Positions 54,415 to 64,000 of a DNA stretch of 64,000 nucleotides are shown here, piece by piece. Numbering within the stretch: the stretch's first letter is position 1; every line of letters begins with the position of its first letter. The translations under genes were made by a program, and so were the position numbers. Under the pieces are notes generated by a model, which saw nothing but the letters and a program-made list of their open reading frames with translations, was not told the origin of the DNA and made no database searches. Source of the DNA: Bacteroidales bacterium (GTDB lineage: Bacteria; Bacteroidota; Bacteroidia; Bacteroidales; ML635J-15); contig JAISPG010000027.1 in the NCBI GenBank assembly GCA_031275085.1, forward strand, positions 21,237 through 85,236. The letters are read 5' to 3'.

Positions 54415-55569
54415 TTAATTAATATTGGTCCACCATTTTTCAAATTTATGAGAACTGTCATTAAGATAGATAATTTCGCCAATCATAGGAATCATAAGGT
54501 TCAGTGAATCTTTTTCAGCTGCTTCTGATATATTTTCCAGAGGAGCTTTCCAGGAATGTTTTCCCAAGGCATATTTTGAATTATGGACAGTCAATAGTTT
54601 TTTTGCCTTCAAATCTTTAAATGCCTGAACCACATATTCCGGCAAAAGATGAATATATCTCCAGTCTTTATCGTACTGACCGTTTTCTAAAATTGCCAGA
54701 TCTATATCAGTAAAACGTTTTCCTATATCTGCAAAATGTGTATCATATCCACTATCGCCGCCTATATAAATATTTTGTGAAGGTGTTTTAAATAAATATG
54801 ATGCCCATAATGTGTTGTTTGAAAATATTTTTCTTCCTGAAAAATGACGTGCAGGAAGACAATAAACTGTAAAACCATCATCAAATACTATATTTTCATT
54901 CCAGTCCAGTTCAACAATCTTATTTTTATCAAAACCCCAGTGTTCGAAATGCTCTCCTACCCCCAACCCGCATATTATTTTTCCGGTCCTGTCTTTAATA
55001 TCCATAACTGTTTTATAATCCAAATGATCCCAATGGTCATGAGATATAACCAGATAATCTATTTCGGGAATATCTTCCGGTCTATAAATGTTAGTTCCTT
55101 TAAACGGCTTATTTACAAAAGATACAGGAGAGGCATCGCAAAAAACAGGATCAACCATAATACGTTTACCGTCAATCTGTATTAAACATGATGAATGTCC
55201 GAACCATATTAATAAATCCTTGTTGCGGTCAAGCTGCCATAAATCCGTTTTAATCGCAGGTAAGTCGGAATCAGGTTTCAAATTATCTACCTTTTTAAAT
55301 AAAAAATCAAACATGCTGCCAAACAATCCCTTATCTGATGTGATCTGCCGTGTTTCACTCAAATTCTGAAACTCACCATTACGATAATTAGGCGAATTCT
55401 TTATTCTTTCCATACGTTCTCCTCCTGGAGCTCTGCCAAATTTAGGCTGATTCAAAAATATAATTACAGAAACTGCGATCAGTGCTGCAACCGAAACAAT
55501 AATCCATAACATACGATATCTTTTTTTCTTTTTCAATAAATTCATTTCTTTTTCAATAATGTTTTTCAT
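54415..55569 (-). CDS. NAPE-PLD/UlaG-like metallo-beta-lactamase-fold hydrolase
   Basis: The 384-residue protein has an N-terminal anchor (MLWIIVSVAALIAVSVIIFL, about 20-38) and an MBL-fold domain: WFGHSSCLIQIDGKRIMVDP, the zinc motif YLVISHDHWDHLDY (HxHxDH), PARHFSGRK, GGDSGYDTHF and a C-terminal LTVHNSKYALGKH. This is the NAPE-PLD/RomA-like arrangement, so a phospholipid-type substrate is possible. Anchored in the membrane. Stands alone. Confidence 0.82.
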   Translation of the reverse strand: MKNIIEKEMNLLKKKKRYRMLWIIVSVAALIAVSVIIFLNQPKFGRAPGGERMERIKNSPNYRNGEFQNLSETRQITSDKGLFGSMFDFLFKKVDNLKPDSDLPAIKTDLWQLDRNKDLLIWFGHSSCLIQIDGKRIMVDPVFCDASPVSFVNKPFKGTNIYRPEDIPEIDYLVISHDHWDHLDYKTVMDIKDRTGKIICGLGVGEHFEHWGFDKNKIVELDWNENIVFDDGFTVYCLPARHFSGRKIFSNNTLWASYLFKTPSQNIYIGGDSGYDTHFADIGKRFTDIDLAILENGQYDKDWRYIHLLPEYVVQAFKDLKAKKLLTVHNSKYALGKHSWKAPLENISEAAEKDSLNLMIPMIGEIIYLNDSSHKFEKWWTNIN

Positions 55570-55721
55570 AAACGTTGCAAAAGTATATTAAGTATATTTA
55601 AGTTAAAAAAACAAAACCTAAAATACAGATTATATATAAGCATTGCAGTTCATGTTATTTATGCAAAAAATATGTATAGTGCAAGTATTAAATTAAAACA
55701 ATTGAAAGTTTTTATAACCAA

Positions 55722-55773
55722 TACTAAAAAACTGTAACCGGTAAATTGTAATGACTTTTTACCGGTTACAGTT
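55722..55773 (-). terminator. Terminator after the oleate hydratase gene
   Basis: A 16-bp stem (AACTGTAACCGGTAAA / TTTACCGGTTACAGTT) is followed on the minus strand by T6, 22 bases after the stop. Confidence 0.75.
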
Positions 55774-55794
55774 AATTATTTAAAATAAGTTTTT

Positions 55795-57564
55795 TCAAAT
55801 AAGACCAGATTCTTTAAGCATATCAAAGATGATGGTTCCTTTAGATTTCTCTATTCCTTTCTTTTCAAGATATTTTACAAAGAAAGGGACTTTCATATCG
55901 TAGACCTTACGTCCGTCCATAAGGCGGGAAGAGGCATTCAATATAGCTCTGATATCAAAAGCAGACGCAAATACTTCCGGCACTCCACGGTCTATATTTA
56001 ATAGTTTATAAACAGCTATCATTGCAGTTCTTACGGAATATTCGGTTGTAAAAACAGTATCTCTTTCTGCTTCGGCAAAATTACCGATGAAAGCAAGATT
56101 TACAGAACCTTCTGGAATAACCTCGGGACGGTCGCCCAATGAACGCGGCATAAAATAGGACATCACATAAGGCATCATACAAGGTATTGTATTTGCTGAT
56201 TCTTCAGCCATTTTTTTAATTTCTGCTTTCGGAACTCCTATGTGGTAAAGCCATTCTTGTGCGATTTCGACACCTGAACAATCCTTCATCGGTTTTTTTA
56301 TGAAATCTCCTTTTTTATCGCTGAACAAACCATATATCCAAACTACCAACTGATCTTTAGGCTGTTTTTTGAAATGAGGCTGGCGATTAAGGGTCCAGCT
56401 TAAAAGCCATTCTGAATCTTTAGCAGTAACAATACCGCCGGTAACTACTTTGCCGGTAAAAGGATCTCTCTTACATATTTTTTCTATATACGGAGGGATT
56501 TTTCCGTCGAGAGTTGTTAAAGTCGCTGAAACAAAATTGGTTTTTGAAGTGTCGCCACAGAATTTTTCAGGATTACCGAATGAAGAATCCTGAGCAGCAA
56601 GATGTTTCCAAAGTGTCCAGCTGCCTCCCTGAGACGGATTCATAATTGCCGGATTATTCTGGTCGCCGTAAGTAGAGCTTTCGGTAATACTTCCGTTTGT
56701 TACAAAAACAAAGTCATTTTCAGTAAGATTTATTTCTTTTTCTTTTCCGTTTTGTGTATATATTATCTTACGTGCAACTTTTTTATTTGTATTTGTATCG
56801 ATCACTATATTCTGAACCTGCGTATTATACATAAAGTTCACACCGTGTGATTCAAGAAATTTTACCAGCGGCATAACTAGTGATTCATACTGATTGTATT
56901 TTGTAAATTTCAAAGCTGATAAATCCGGCAGTCCACCTATATGATGAATAAAACGCATAATATAACGGCGCATTTCCATTGCACTGTGCCATGCCTCAAA
57001 TGCAAACATAGTACGCCAGTACATCCAGAAATTTGATTTGAAAAAATCTTTTGAAAATACTTCATCAATTCGCTTGTCGTTAAGTTCTTCTTCGGAAGTA
57101 AGATAAAGTTCCATTATTTCCTGTATAGCTTTATCACTAAGCGTAAATTTATCTCCTGTCTGTGCATTTTCACCTTGTTTTATGGTTGCGCGGCATTTCG
57201 AAAAATTAGGGTCTTCTTTATTTAACCAGTAGAATTCATCTAAAACAGAGGCATCTTTTATTTCGAGCGAAGGTACTGAACGAAACAGATCCCAAAGACA
57301 TTCGAAGTGGTTTTCCATTTCGCGTCCGCCACGTATAATAAATCCTCTTTCAGGTTGTAAAATTCCGTCCAGACTTCCTCCTGGTAAGGGCAATTCTTCA
57401 AAAATGTGAATTTTTTCGCCTTTCATCTGACCATCACGTATAAGAAATACTGCTGCAGCCATTGATGCAAGACCTGCTCCAACAAAATATGCCGATTTTT
57501 GATCTACATTTTCAGGTTTCCTCGGACGGGCAAACGCTTCATAGTTTCCATTACTGTAATACAT
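55795..57564 (-). CDS. ohyA: Oleate hydratase (FAD-dependent, MCRA family)
   Basis: The 589-residue protein has an FAD-binding start [20 protein letters not shown], then [13 protein letters not shown] and [17 protein letters not shown], and the C-terminal [19 protein letters not shown] and [13 protein letters not shown] loop. These are the hallmarks of oleate hydratase, formerly myosin-cross-reactive antigen, which adds water to the cis-9 double bond of unsaturated fatty acids. Length is typical. No signal peptide; cytosolic or membrane-peripheral. Confidence 0.95.
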   Translation of the reverse strand: MYYSNGNYEAFARPRKPENVDQKSAYFVGAGLASMAAAVFLIRDGQMKGEKIHIFEELPLPGGSLDGILQPERGFIIRGGREMENHFECLWDLFRSVPSLEIKDASVLDEFYWLNKEDPNFSKCRATIKQGENAQTGDKFTLSDKAIQEIMELYLTSEEELNDKRIDEVFSKDFFKSNFWMYWRTMFAFEAWHSAMEMRRYIMRFIHHIGGLPDLSALKFTKYNQYESLVMPLVKFLESHGVNFMYNTQVQNIVIDTNTNKKVARKIIYTQNGKEKEINLTENDFVFVTNGSITESSTYGDQNNPAIMNPSQGGSWTLWKHLAAQDSSFGNPEKFCGDTSKTNFVSATLTTLDGKIPPYIEKICKRDPFTGKVVTGGIVTAKDSEWLLSWTLNRQPHFKKQPKDQLVVWIYGLFSDKKGDFIKKPMKDCSGVEIAQEWLYHIGVPKAEIKKMAEESANTIPCMMPYVMSYFMPRSLGDRPEVIPEGSVNLAFIGNFAEAERDTVFTTEYSVRTAMIAVYKLLNIDRGVPEVFASAFDIRAILNASSRLMDGRKVYDMKVPFFVKYLEKKGIEKSKGTIIFDMLKESGLI

Positions 57565-58053
57565 AATATATATTTTTTAATTTGTTATTAAGTCAAAATA
57601 TAACATAAGTATTATCTGTGTTGTTCAAAACATTAAGAAAACTTTAAGTTAAAAAAGAATTATAAATTTTTTTTCTGTATTTATCAAAAATATAACTTAA
57701 ATGGTTTTTCATTTCTTTTAATTATGTAATAAATTATAAAAATCATTTCACAATTACAATTTCATATAAATAAATAGCAATTAATAAATAATTATTTCAT
57801 TTTATTATAATTTAAATATCGCTTATTTTTTAAATTATTTTTTATTAATATATTTTTTTTTGAAGAATGTATATAATTTATTAATTAATATTTTATATAT
57901 TAGCAAAATAAAACAATATATCATGCACATTGTAATTAAATTCCTTATCAGAGATCACAAACCCGTATCGCGCCCGATTAATTAAAATCGGGCACAATGA
58001 TAGAATCAAAAAATTATTAATTAAATCAATCATTAACTAAAATCATATATAAA
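57565..58053. other. Upstream region with conserved leader of the first T9SS paralogue
   Basis: The region is very AT-rich. TATATTAGCAAAATA (57896-57910), TCAGAGATCACAAACCCGT (57948-57966) and the hairpin GCCCGATT / AATCGGGC (57972-57993) recur in order before the second paralogue (59982, 60036 and 60060). No gene is visible. Confidence 0.65.
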
Positions 58054-59733
58054 ATGGAAAAATTTAAAATAATTACTTTGTTATTGTGTTTAGTATTTGT
58101 TGGCGAAAATATCCAATCACAACAAAACAATCACCATGGAGTATTGGATGCGAATTTAGCCCAATACGGAGATGTAGAAACTGCGGCTTATGATATTTCC
58201 GAACTTGATATGGGGGGCATTCCAAATAACGATGTTACATTTATAAGCGCATTCACTTCTGAAGACCGGGGTGCAGGTAAAACATGGCTCCATTTCAGGC
58301 GAACTAAAGCCTGTCTTGATTCCCATGAAAATTATTATGAAGTTGCAGATATACCTTATATTACACCGCCAACCGGAAGTTACAGGGGGTTTTCAGTAAA
58401 TGATCTGAAAGAAGTAAGAGGAACGGGAAACTATGAAGTTGTAATTTGCGGGACATTTGTTGAAAAAGAAGCCTATGTTACGATGTATGACAGGAATTTT
58501 AATCCTATGACAAATTTTAACACATATTACGGACTGGCACATACTTTTCATTCGATAGCTGAAGTACCGGGTATGGGATTTTTGGTGTGTGGAGAAGGAT
58601 ATTATCCCAATAATGGTGTAATTATTGCTCTCGATTATGGCTTAAGACCCATATCATGTTACAGTTCCCGGGATCATAAATTTACGGATATAGTTTATAA
58701 TGCAGAATATAATTTAGCATATGTTGCAGGATATTTTGATATAGAGTTATGTGTATATGGTCTGGATGTCGGGAGTATGTACGCAGGGAGCTCTAATCCT
58801 GTAATTGCTGAATTTGCTTATACTGATCCTAATTTCGTAATAAAATGGAATGCAAGTGGAAAAGATAATATAAAAATAACCGAACATAGTCCGAAAATTA
58901 CTATAGCTGCCTCAGGAGAAGACCCTAATGGCAGAAACATAGGTATTTTTTATGAACATGACATGTTTGCAAATATTTCAGGACCAAATATTGTATTTGA
59001 TTTAGGAAGGAATACATATTTCAAAGGACTTGTCCGATTTGGCGACAGATATAACCTGTTATTACAGGAAGATGCAGGAGCATTTCATTATCCCCATATC
59101 GTTGATATGTATATTTTTAATAACTTCTGGGAAGTAGTCAGAATTAACGGCCCTGTAAAATCACCTATGAAAATGCTTAAAAGAGCTAATTGCGAAATGC
59201 TTGATATACTTTCTATTTTTAATGCCAGCACAATTTTTTATTCATCTTGCCATTCAACAAATTTCAGAAACTTGTCATATCACCCAATAGAAAGCTATAT
59301 AATGCTACCGGTAAATCATTTACCACCACAAGTCAGTCAGGCTCCACCTTTATCACATATAACCGCTTTTCATAATCGTAATTTTTTTCCTACACAAAAC
59401 CCAAGGCGCAGTTATATTATTTCAAGTATTTCTTTCATGGGAGATTGTTTTCCTTCATGTTTGAGAAAAGTCCAGACCGAATATGAAGAACTTTCTGTTG
59501 AAGAACTGGTAAAAGACGAAAATTCAGTAATAATATATAACAACAGTATAGAAATTTCCGATATATCTGACTATTCTCAATACCAGATCTTCGATATTAT
59601 GGGAAGGCAAATAAATAATGATAAAATTGATAAAAATACTATATCAATTCAGGCTATACCTAACGGAACTTATTTTTTACGCCTGACAAAAACCAACGGA
59701 GAAACCGAACATCATAAATTTATGAGGCAATAA
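58054..59733 (+). CDS. Secreted T9SS cargo protein, paralogue 1
   Basis: The 559-residue protein has a signal peptide (MEKFKIITLLLCLVFVGENIQS/Q). The body is beta-rich with propeller-like repeats (FHSIAEVPGMGFLVCGEGYY, FTDIVYNAEYNLAYVAGYFD, VYDLG...YFKGLVRFGDRYNLLLQ) but no named domain. The tail (SVIIYNNSIEISDISDYSQY ... GTYFLRLTKTNGETEHHKFM) is a T9SS sorting domain. It is a tandem paralogue of the next gene (similar throughout) and has a matching leader. Function unknown; the product should be at the cell surface. Confidence 0.82.
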   Translation: MEKFKIITLLLCLVFVGENIQSQQNNHHGVLDANLAQYGDVETAAYDISELDMGGIPNNDVTFISAFTSEDRGAGKTWLHFRRTKACLDSHENYYEVADIPYITPPTGSYRGFSVNDLKEVRGTGNYEVVICGTFVEKEAYVTMYDRNFNPMTNFNTYYGLAHTFHSIAEVPGMGFLVCGEGYYPNNGVIIALDYGLRPISCYSSRDHKFTDIVYNAEYNLAYVAGYFDIELCVYGLDVGSMYAGSSNPVIAEFAYTDPNFVIKWNASGKDNIKITEHSPKITIAASGEDPNGRNIGIFYEHDMFANISGPNIVFDLGRNTYFKGLVRFGDRYNLLLQEDAGAFHYPHIVDMYIFNNFWEVVRINGPVKSPMKMLKRANCEMLDILSIFNASTIFYSSCHSTNFRNLSYHPIESYIMLPVNHLPPQVSQAPPLSHITAFHNRNFFPTQNPRRSYIISSISFMGDCFPSCLRKVQTEYEELSVEELVKDENSVIIYNNSIEISDISDYSQYQIFDIMGRQINNDKIDKNTISIQAIPNGTYFLRLTKTNGETEHHKFMRQ

Positions 59734-59746
59734 TTTTAACTTAATT

Positions 59747-59789
59747 AAAAAATGAACTGACTATCTTACTTCAGTCAGTTCATTTTTTT
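59747..59789 (+). terminator. Terminator after paralogue 1
   Basis: The stem AATGAACTGACT / AGTCAGTTCATT around a 10-base loop is followed by a T-run. Confidence 0.85.
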
Positions 59790-59981
59790 ATACTTCTATT
59801 TTATCAGCTAATCATCATAATTATTTAATTATAATAAATTTTCATTTTATTATGCAAAAAAGTAATTAATAAAATATTATTTCATTTTATTATAATTAAT
59901 TATTTTTTTATAATCATATTTCTAAAAAGAAAATATAATTTTTTTTTCAGAATGTATGTGATTTTATAATAAAAATTTTCT

Positions 59982-60081
59982 TATATTAGCAAAATAGAAA
60001 AATATGATTTATGAATATTATAATTAAATTTTTGATCAGAGATCACAAACCCGTGTTACGCCCGATTGATAAAAATCGGGC
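59982..60081 (+). promoter_or_regulatory. Duplicated promoter/leader of the second T9SS paralogue
   Basis: In order: TATATTAGCAAAATA (59982-59996; the first 8 bases are one mismatch from TAnnTTTG), TCAGAGATCACAAACCCGT (60036-60054) and hairpin GCCCGATT / AATCGGGC (60060-60081). All three are also upstream of paralogue 1. Confidence 0.6.
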
Positions 60082-60140
60082 ATGACGATAAAATCAAAAA
60101 TTATTATATAAAAAAGTTATTAACTAAAATCATATGTAAA

Positions 60141-61826
60141 ATGAAAAAATTTAAAATAATTACTTTGATATTGTGTTTAGTATTTGTTGGTGGAAATATC
60201 CATTCTCAAAAAAATAATTATCACGGAGTAAATGACCCGGCTTTAATTGGAGACGTAAAAGGAGGCGCTTATGCAATTTCCGAACTTGATATGAACCTAA
60301 AACCAAGTGGAGATGTAACATTTATAAGTGCATTCATTTACGAGGACCTTCCTGCAAATAAGACTTATCTTCATTTCAGGCGAACAAAAGCCTGTCTTGA
60401 TTATCACGAAAATGCCTATGATGTTGCAGTTATACCTTATGTTACACCATGGTGGGGAGCTAATTATACTGCTTTTTCTGTGAATGATGTAAAGGAAGTG
60501 AAAGGAACCGGAAAGTTTGAAGTTATAATTTGTGGGACATTTGTTGAAAAAGAGGGCTATGTAGCAATTTTTGACAGACATTTTAATCCTATTACAAATT
60601 TTAACACATATTATGGTATGGTACATACCTTTCATTCGATAGTGGAAATACCCGGCCGGGGCTTTTTAGTTTGCGGAGAAGGATATTATTCCAACACCGG
60701 AGTTATTGTTACTCTTGATTACAATTTAAACCTTATTTCAAGTTACAGTTCTCCCGATTATAAATTTACGGATATAGTTTATAACGCCCGAGATAATTAT
60801 GCATATGTCGCAGGATATTCTAAAACAGAGCTATGTGCATATGGTTTGAATGTCGCGGATATGTTCGCCGGAAATCCAAATCCTGTTTTTGCAGGAATGA
60901 CATACGTTGAACCTAACTATAATATAGATTGGAATATAAGTAAAAAAGATGATGTAAAAATTATAAACCGTTATGATAAACAAATTGCTATAGCTGCCTC
61001 CGGAATAAGCAATGTTACCGGTAGAAACATGGGTATTTTTCATGAAAATGAAATAGATGGAAGCAATCCAATGGCAAATATCATATACACCATCAGCCCA
61101 AGAAGTAATACATATCTTAAGGGGCTTGTTCAAATGGGCAACAGGTATAATCTGTTATTACAGGAAGAAGCAGGAACGCTTTATTATCCTCATATAGTGG
61201 ATATGGACCCGAGAAATAATTCCTGGGATGTTCTCAGAATTACTGCTTCTGTCAATCCATCTATGAAACTGCTTAAACGGGATGCCTGCAAAATGCTTGA
61301 TATTTTTTCTTTCACTAATAGTATGATCAATTATTCATCCTGTCATGCAAGCGGTTTCCCAGGTTTAGCATACCAGCCTATAGAAATCTATAGAAACCTG
61401 CCGGTGCAACATTTACCTCCTTCCGTCAGTCCGGCACCACCACTATATCAAACATTCGGTAATCACGATCCCAACTACTTTCCTACCCAGGGTCCATGGC
61501 GTAGTTTTATTAATTCAAGTATTTTTTTCATAGGAGATTGTTTCCCATCATGTACAAAAAAAGCTACAGCTGAATACGAAGAACTATCCATTGAAGAACT
61601 GGCAAAAGACGAGAATGCAGTCATGATCTACAATAATAGTATAGAAATTTTCGATATATCTGACTATTCTCATTACCAGATCTTTGATATTATGGGAAGG
61701 CAAATAAATAATGATAAAATTGATAAAAATACTATATCAATTCAGGCTATACCAAACGGAACTTATTTTATCCGCCTGATAAAAACAAACGGAGAAACAG
61801 AACATCATAAATTTATGAGACAGTAA
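60141..61826 (+). CDS. Secreted T9SS cargo protein, paralogue 2
   Basis: I chose the ATG at 60141 (561 residues) because it aligns with paralogue 1 (MKKFKIITLILCLVFVGGNI); the frame runs upstream to 60066 by chance. The body follows paralogue 1 throughout (shared FHSIVEIPGRGFLVCGEGYY, FTDIVYNARDNYAYVAGY, RYNLLLQEEAGTLYYPHIVD). The sorting tail is nearly identical and its DNA includes a 68-base exact match with paralogue 1. Function unknown. Confidence 0.82.
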   Translation: MKKFKIITLILCLVFVGGNIHSQKNNYHGVNDPALIGDVKGGAYAISELDMNLKPSGDVTFISAFIYEDLPANKTYLHFRRTKACLDYHENAYDVAVIPYVTPWWGANYTAFSVNDVKEVKGTGKFEVIICGTFVEKEGYVAIFDRHFNPITNFNTYYGMVHTFHSIVEIPGRGFLVCGEGYYSNTGVIVTLDYNLNLISSYSSPDYKFTDIVYNARDNYAYVAGYSKTELCAYGLNVADMFAGNPNPVFAGMTYVEPNYNIDWNISKKDDVKIINRYDKQIAIAASGISNVTGRNMGIFHENEIDGSNPMANIIYTISPRSNTYLKGLVQMGNRYNLLLQEEAGTLYYPHIVDMDPRNNSWDVLRITASVNPSMKLLKRDACKMLDIFSFTNSMINYSSCHASGFPGLAYQPIEIYRNLPVQHLPPSVSPAPPLYQTFGNHDPNYFPTQGPWRSFINSSIFFIGDCFPSCTKKATAEYEELSIEELAKDENAVMIYNNSIEIFDISDYSHYQIFDIMGRQINNDKIDKNTISIQAIPNGTYFIRLIKTNGETEHHKFMRQ

Positions 61827-61844
61827 TTATACTTAATTAAGACA

Positions 61845-61877
61845 AAGAAGGTGTCCCAAAAAGATGCCTTCTTTTCA
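61845..61877 (+). terminator. Terminator after paralogue 2
   Basis: The stem AAGAAGGTGTC / GATGCCTTCTT (two G.T pairs) has a 7-base A-rich loop and is followed by TT. Confidence 0.65.
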
Positions 61878-61927
61878 TTTTATGATTTAATAATGATTTT
61901 ACAATAATAATTATTTATAAAATATCT

Positions 61928-62665
61928 CTATTTAAATAATTTTATTGTATAATCTAAAAGCTCAATTCCGCCTGATTTTCCGTGACCAGGTATAACTTTT
62001 TTTGTATCAGGATATTTTTGTTTCACTTTTTCAACAGTTTCTGCCCATTCTTTAACGTTTGCTTCTTCAAGATTTCCTTTTCCTGCTCCGTTTTCTTTTA
62101 TTAAACATCCTCCAAACATAATATCCTCTAAAGGAAAATATCCTATCACATTATCACATGTATGTCCTTCTCCAAAAAATTCAACAAATATTTTTTCATC
62201 GCCTACTTTTAATTCAAAAAAATCATCAAAACTGTTTTGCGGTTGAGGGTAATGTTTTTCTTTTGTTATTTGAATCGTCTTCTGATAAGCATATGAAGGG
62301 ATTCCCTGCTCATGAAATGCATTTAAACCACCTAAATTATCATTATGGTAATGTGTTGGAATAACTGCAATAATTTTATGATTGAGTGTTTTAGTTATCC
62401 AGTTTATTAATTCAAGGGAAGTTTCATCATCAACTGTAGTATCAAATACTATAGCTTCACTTTTATTTATAACAATAATTCCGTTACAGGGAACTTTTCC
62501 GAAACTTTCTGTATCCAGGTATGAAATATGTTCATATACATGTTCAGATATATGGTAAATCAGCAATGTTTCCGATCTATATACCTCTTTTTCATTTTCG
62601 GCTTTTACATTTCCATATATCGACAGGAAACCGGTTAAAATTAATATGTATGCAATTATTTTCAT
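61928..62665 (-). CDS. Subclass B1-type metallo-beta-lactamase
   Basis: The ATG at 62665 gives 245 residues with a signal peptide (MKIIAYILILTGFLSIYGNVKA); the frame runs upstream to 62755 without a signal sequence. All six zinc ligands of B1 enzymes are present: HYHND (His116, His118, Asp120), GEGHTCDN (His196), MFGGCLI (Cys221) and IPGHGKSGG (His263). Class B1 enzymes in Bacteroidota (CcrA, BlaB-like) hydrolyse carbapenems, and the likely location is the periplasm. Activity is inferred. Confidence 0.88.
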   Translation of the reverse strand: MKIIAYILILTGFLSIYGNVKAENEKEVYRSETLLIYHISEHVYEHISYLDTESFGKVPCNGIIVINKSEAIVFDTTVDDETSLELINWITKTLNHKIIAVIPTHYHNDNLGGLNAFHEQGIPSYAYQKTIQITKEKHYPQPQNSFDDFFELKVGDEKIFVEFFGEGHTCDNVIGYFPLEDIMFGGCLIKENGAGKGNLEEANVKEWAETVEKVKQKYPDTKKVIPGHGKSGGIELLDYTIKLFK

Positions 62666-62771
62666 TTTATCTATAGTATTAAAATTTTTATGATCTTCAA
62701 AAGTACAAAAAATATTGTATAAGTAAATGTATTCACAATTGTTGCAAAATTTCAAATGAGTATATGCATTT

Positions 62772-63839
62772 TTATATCGAAGAATTATTATAAAATGCTT
62801 CCAGCCTTTTTATTTCTTTTTTAAATAACGATTGTGTTTTTATATTTGTTTTTTCAAAAAACGAAAGTTCAATTTTTATTCCATTTTTTGTATTTATTTT
62901 TTTCCATGAACCTATTATTTGTCCATTAAGCATTATTGTCGGAGAAAACAGACCATTTTTTGTCATCACTTTACTGTAATGTTGATCTTCAATGATCTCG
63001 GAACGATCTTTATAACTGACTACAAATTCATCAAAAGGAGGTAATAATAAAGCTGAAATTTCTGTCTTATCCGGAACACTGATATTATTCTTCATCCAGA
63101 ATATGCGCCCATTAATTTCTTCACTTATGAAATCATTTTTTATGAGTTCTATAGCTTTTCTGGCTTCAGTAACAGTAAGCCCGGACCACCAGACAAAATC
63201 CTGTAGTGTGGCAGGAGAATGACTTGAAAAGAATTTTCTCGCCAAACATTCTAATGCTTCTTCTTTGGATAATTTATTCTTTTCTGGTACCCATTCCTGC
63301 AATAATGTATAGGTTTGCTTATTTCCTCTTAGTTTTCCGTTACATATAATTCCTTCCATTTCAGCACGACCAATGATCATATTTAGTAAATGGTTATCGG
63401 TTTTTATATTTTTATGCAACAAAATTTCGCTTATTTCTTCTTTAGTGAGGTGTTTATTTCCTGTGAGGGCTTTTTCCAAAATATCTATGGACTTATAAAT
63501 AATTGTTTCTTCAACGCCTATCATTCTACAGTATGATATATAAACAGGTTTTATACGAGGATTTGACAATTCAAACATCCAGTGTATATCTTCAGCAGCT
63601 ACAAAATGCCATGTCGGACGCAAAATGTGGGTACGGATTATTTTTCCCGTATTTAATGCATTTTCTATTGTACTTACCGTAGATCCTTCAAGCCGGGAAC
63701 CTATTGCCCATTTTGCCATTTCAAGAGATTGGGATTGCATAGCTCCGAACCATGAAACTATTTTGTGCGGTTCATTAATGACATGATCTGCAAGTAATTG
63801 ATTATGTAAGCGTATTTTTAATAATTCTGAAGTATTCAT
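62772..63839 (-). CDS. Winged-helix AlkZ/YcaQ-family (HTH_42) protein
   Basis: The 355-residue protein has the family blocks WFGAMQSQSLEMAKWAIGSR, with the QSQ of the QxQ catalytic motif in AlkZ-type glycosylases, then IRTHILRPTWHFV and later FVWWSGLTVTEARKAI and SALLLPPFDEFVVSY. AlkZ/AlkX proteins remove alkylated or crosslinked bases. Length is usual. Cytosolic. No SOS-like or alkylation operon neighbours seen. Confidence 0.85.
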   Translation of the reverse strand: MNTSELLKIRLHNQLLADHVINEPHKIVSWFGAMQSQSLEMAKWAIGSRLEGSTVSTIENALNTGKIIRTHILRPTWHFVAAEDIHWMFELSNPRIKPVYISYCRMIGVEETIIYKSIDILEKALTGNKHLTKEEISEILLHKNIKTDNHLLNMIIGRAEMEGIICNGKLRGNKQTYTLLQEWVPEKNKLSKEEALECLARKFFSSHSPATLQDFVWWSGLTVTEARKAIELIKNDFISEEINGRIFWMKNNISVPDKTEISALLLPPFDEFVVSYKDRSEIIEDQHYSKVMTKNGLFSPTIMLNGQIIGSWKKINTKNGIKIELSFFEKTNIKTQSLFKKEIKRLEAFYNNSSI

Positions 63840-64000
63840 ATTAAATATATTTCAATTAATGCAACATTTGCATTATGCTAAATATTATATTAACTTCAAT
63901 AATTAATTACACAAACTCTTATTAGTTCCTTGTTTGGTTTCTGAAAATGAGAAAACATTTTCCAGAAAGCTATCTTTCTGTCCCTTAATGACTCCATAAA

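Noticed and set aside
60066..60140. N-terminal extension of T9SS paralogue 2
   Set aside because: It covers the conserved leader hairpin and has no counterpart in paralogue 1; signal peptide starts at 60141.
62666..62755. N-terminal extension of the metallo-beta-lactamase
   Set aside because: It would hide the signal peptide; no sign of coding conservation.
1..64000. CRISPR arrays or rRNA genes
   Set aside because: No regularly spaced repeat series and no rRNA-like sequence was seen on either strand.

Overview
This window looks like chromosomal DNA of an AT-rich member of the Bacteroidota, most likely the Bacteroidales. Seen in the sequence: several secreted proteins end in a type IX secretion (T9SS) sorting tail, promoters follow the TTTG / TAnnTTTG pattern, and the lineage-typical families DUF4924, DUF4835, DUF4143 and LytTR are present, as is an omega-like RNA polymerase subunit between bamD and coaBC. 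Composition is low-GC throughout, apart from three short GC-rich intergenic repeats. No rRNA or CRISPR array was found. Three tRNA genes are present: Glu-TTC, Lys-TTT and Asn-GTT.

Layout. Positions 1-12 kb hold a truncated TPR lipoprotein or exported-protein gene, a small membrane protein, an Hsp15-like/DUF4924 pair, a CAP+OmpA-like protein, DUF1015, a T9SS cargo protein, a beta-barrel protein, an exonuclease/GIY-YIG fusion, a YebC-type regulator and an aquaporin. At 12.1-13.5 kb an ISAon1-like insertion sequence with a nonsense codon sits between convergent tRNA-Glu and tRNA-Lys. Positions 14-20.6 kb carry a large secreted serine protease with five PKD domains and a BtuFCD-type uptake system. 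Positions 20.7-27.7 kb are a conserved housekeeping run: bamD, omega-like subunit, coaBC, DUF4835, recN, lpxI, and a convergent sugar/nucleoside kinase.

Positions 27.75-37.91 kb are the most interesting part: a genomic island of about 10 kb lying between the 3' part of tRNA-Asn and a 97-bp direct repeat of that sequence (48 bp exact, 94/97 overall). It carries a decayed tyrosine integrase, a Schlafen/AlbA_2 ATPase-like regulator whose C-terminal winged helix is out of frame across an 11-bp tandem repeat, a membrane-TPR protein, an AAA ATPase with a DUF234 nuclease-like tail, a tightly overlapping three-gene cassette (sigma-like protein, unknown acidic helical protein, ImmA/IrrE protease) and four divergent tiny genes. 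I infer an accessory, possibly defence or stress-response, island. The sigma-like/unknown/ImmA cassette is the best candidate for an undescribed system.

Positions 38-64 kb return to chromosomal genes: an SDR-like protein, a LytS/LytR-type two-component pair, an outer-membrane phospholipase A, lpxA, a broken TolC gene whose end is fused to a different beta-barrel, a RhtA-like exporter, crcB, a B12-binding radical SAM enzyme, an AAA_14/DUF4143 ATPase, an MscS channel, small conserved proteins, an LpxH homologue coupled to a half-AraC-like mini-protein, a NAPE-PLD-like hydrolase, oleate hydratase, two tandem paralogous T9SS cargo proteins with duplicated leaders, a B1-type metallo-beta-lactamase and an AlkZ-like winged-helix protein. 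The window holds three lipid A steps (LpxA plus both LpxI and LpxH homologues). The envelope is a recurring theme: BamD, OMPLA, MscS, beta-barrels and T9SS cargo.

All names come from reading motifs by eye. No database search was run.
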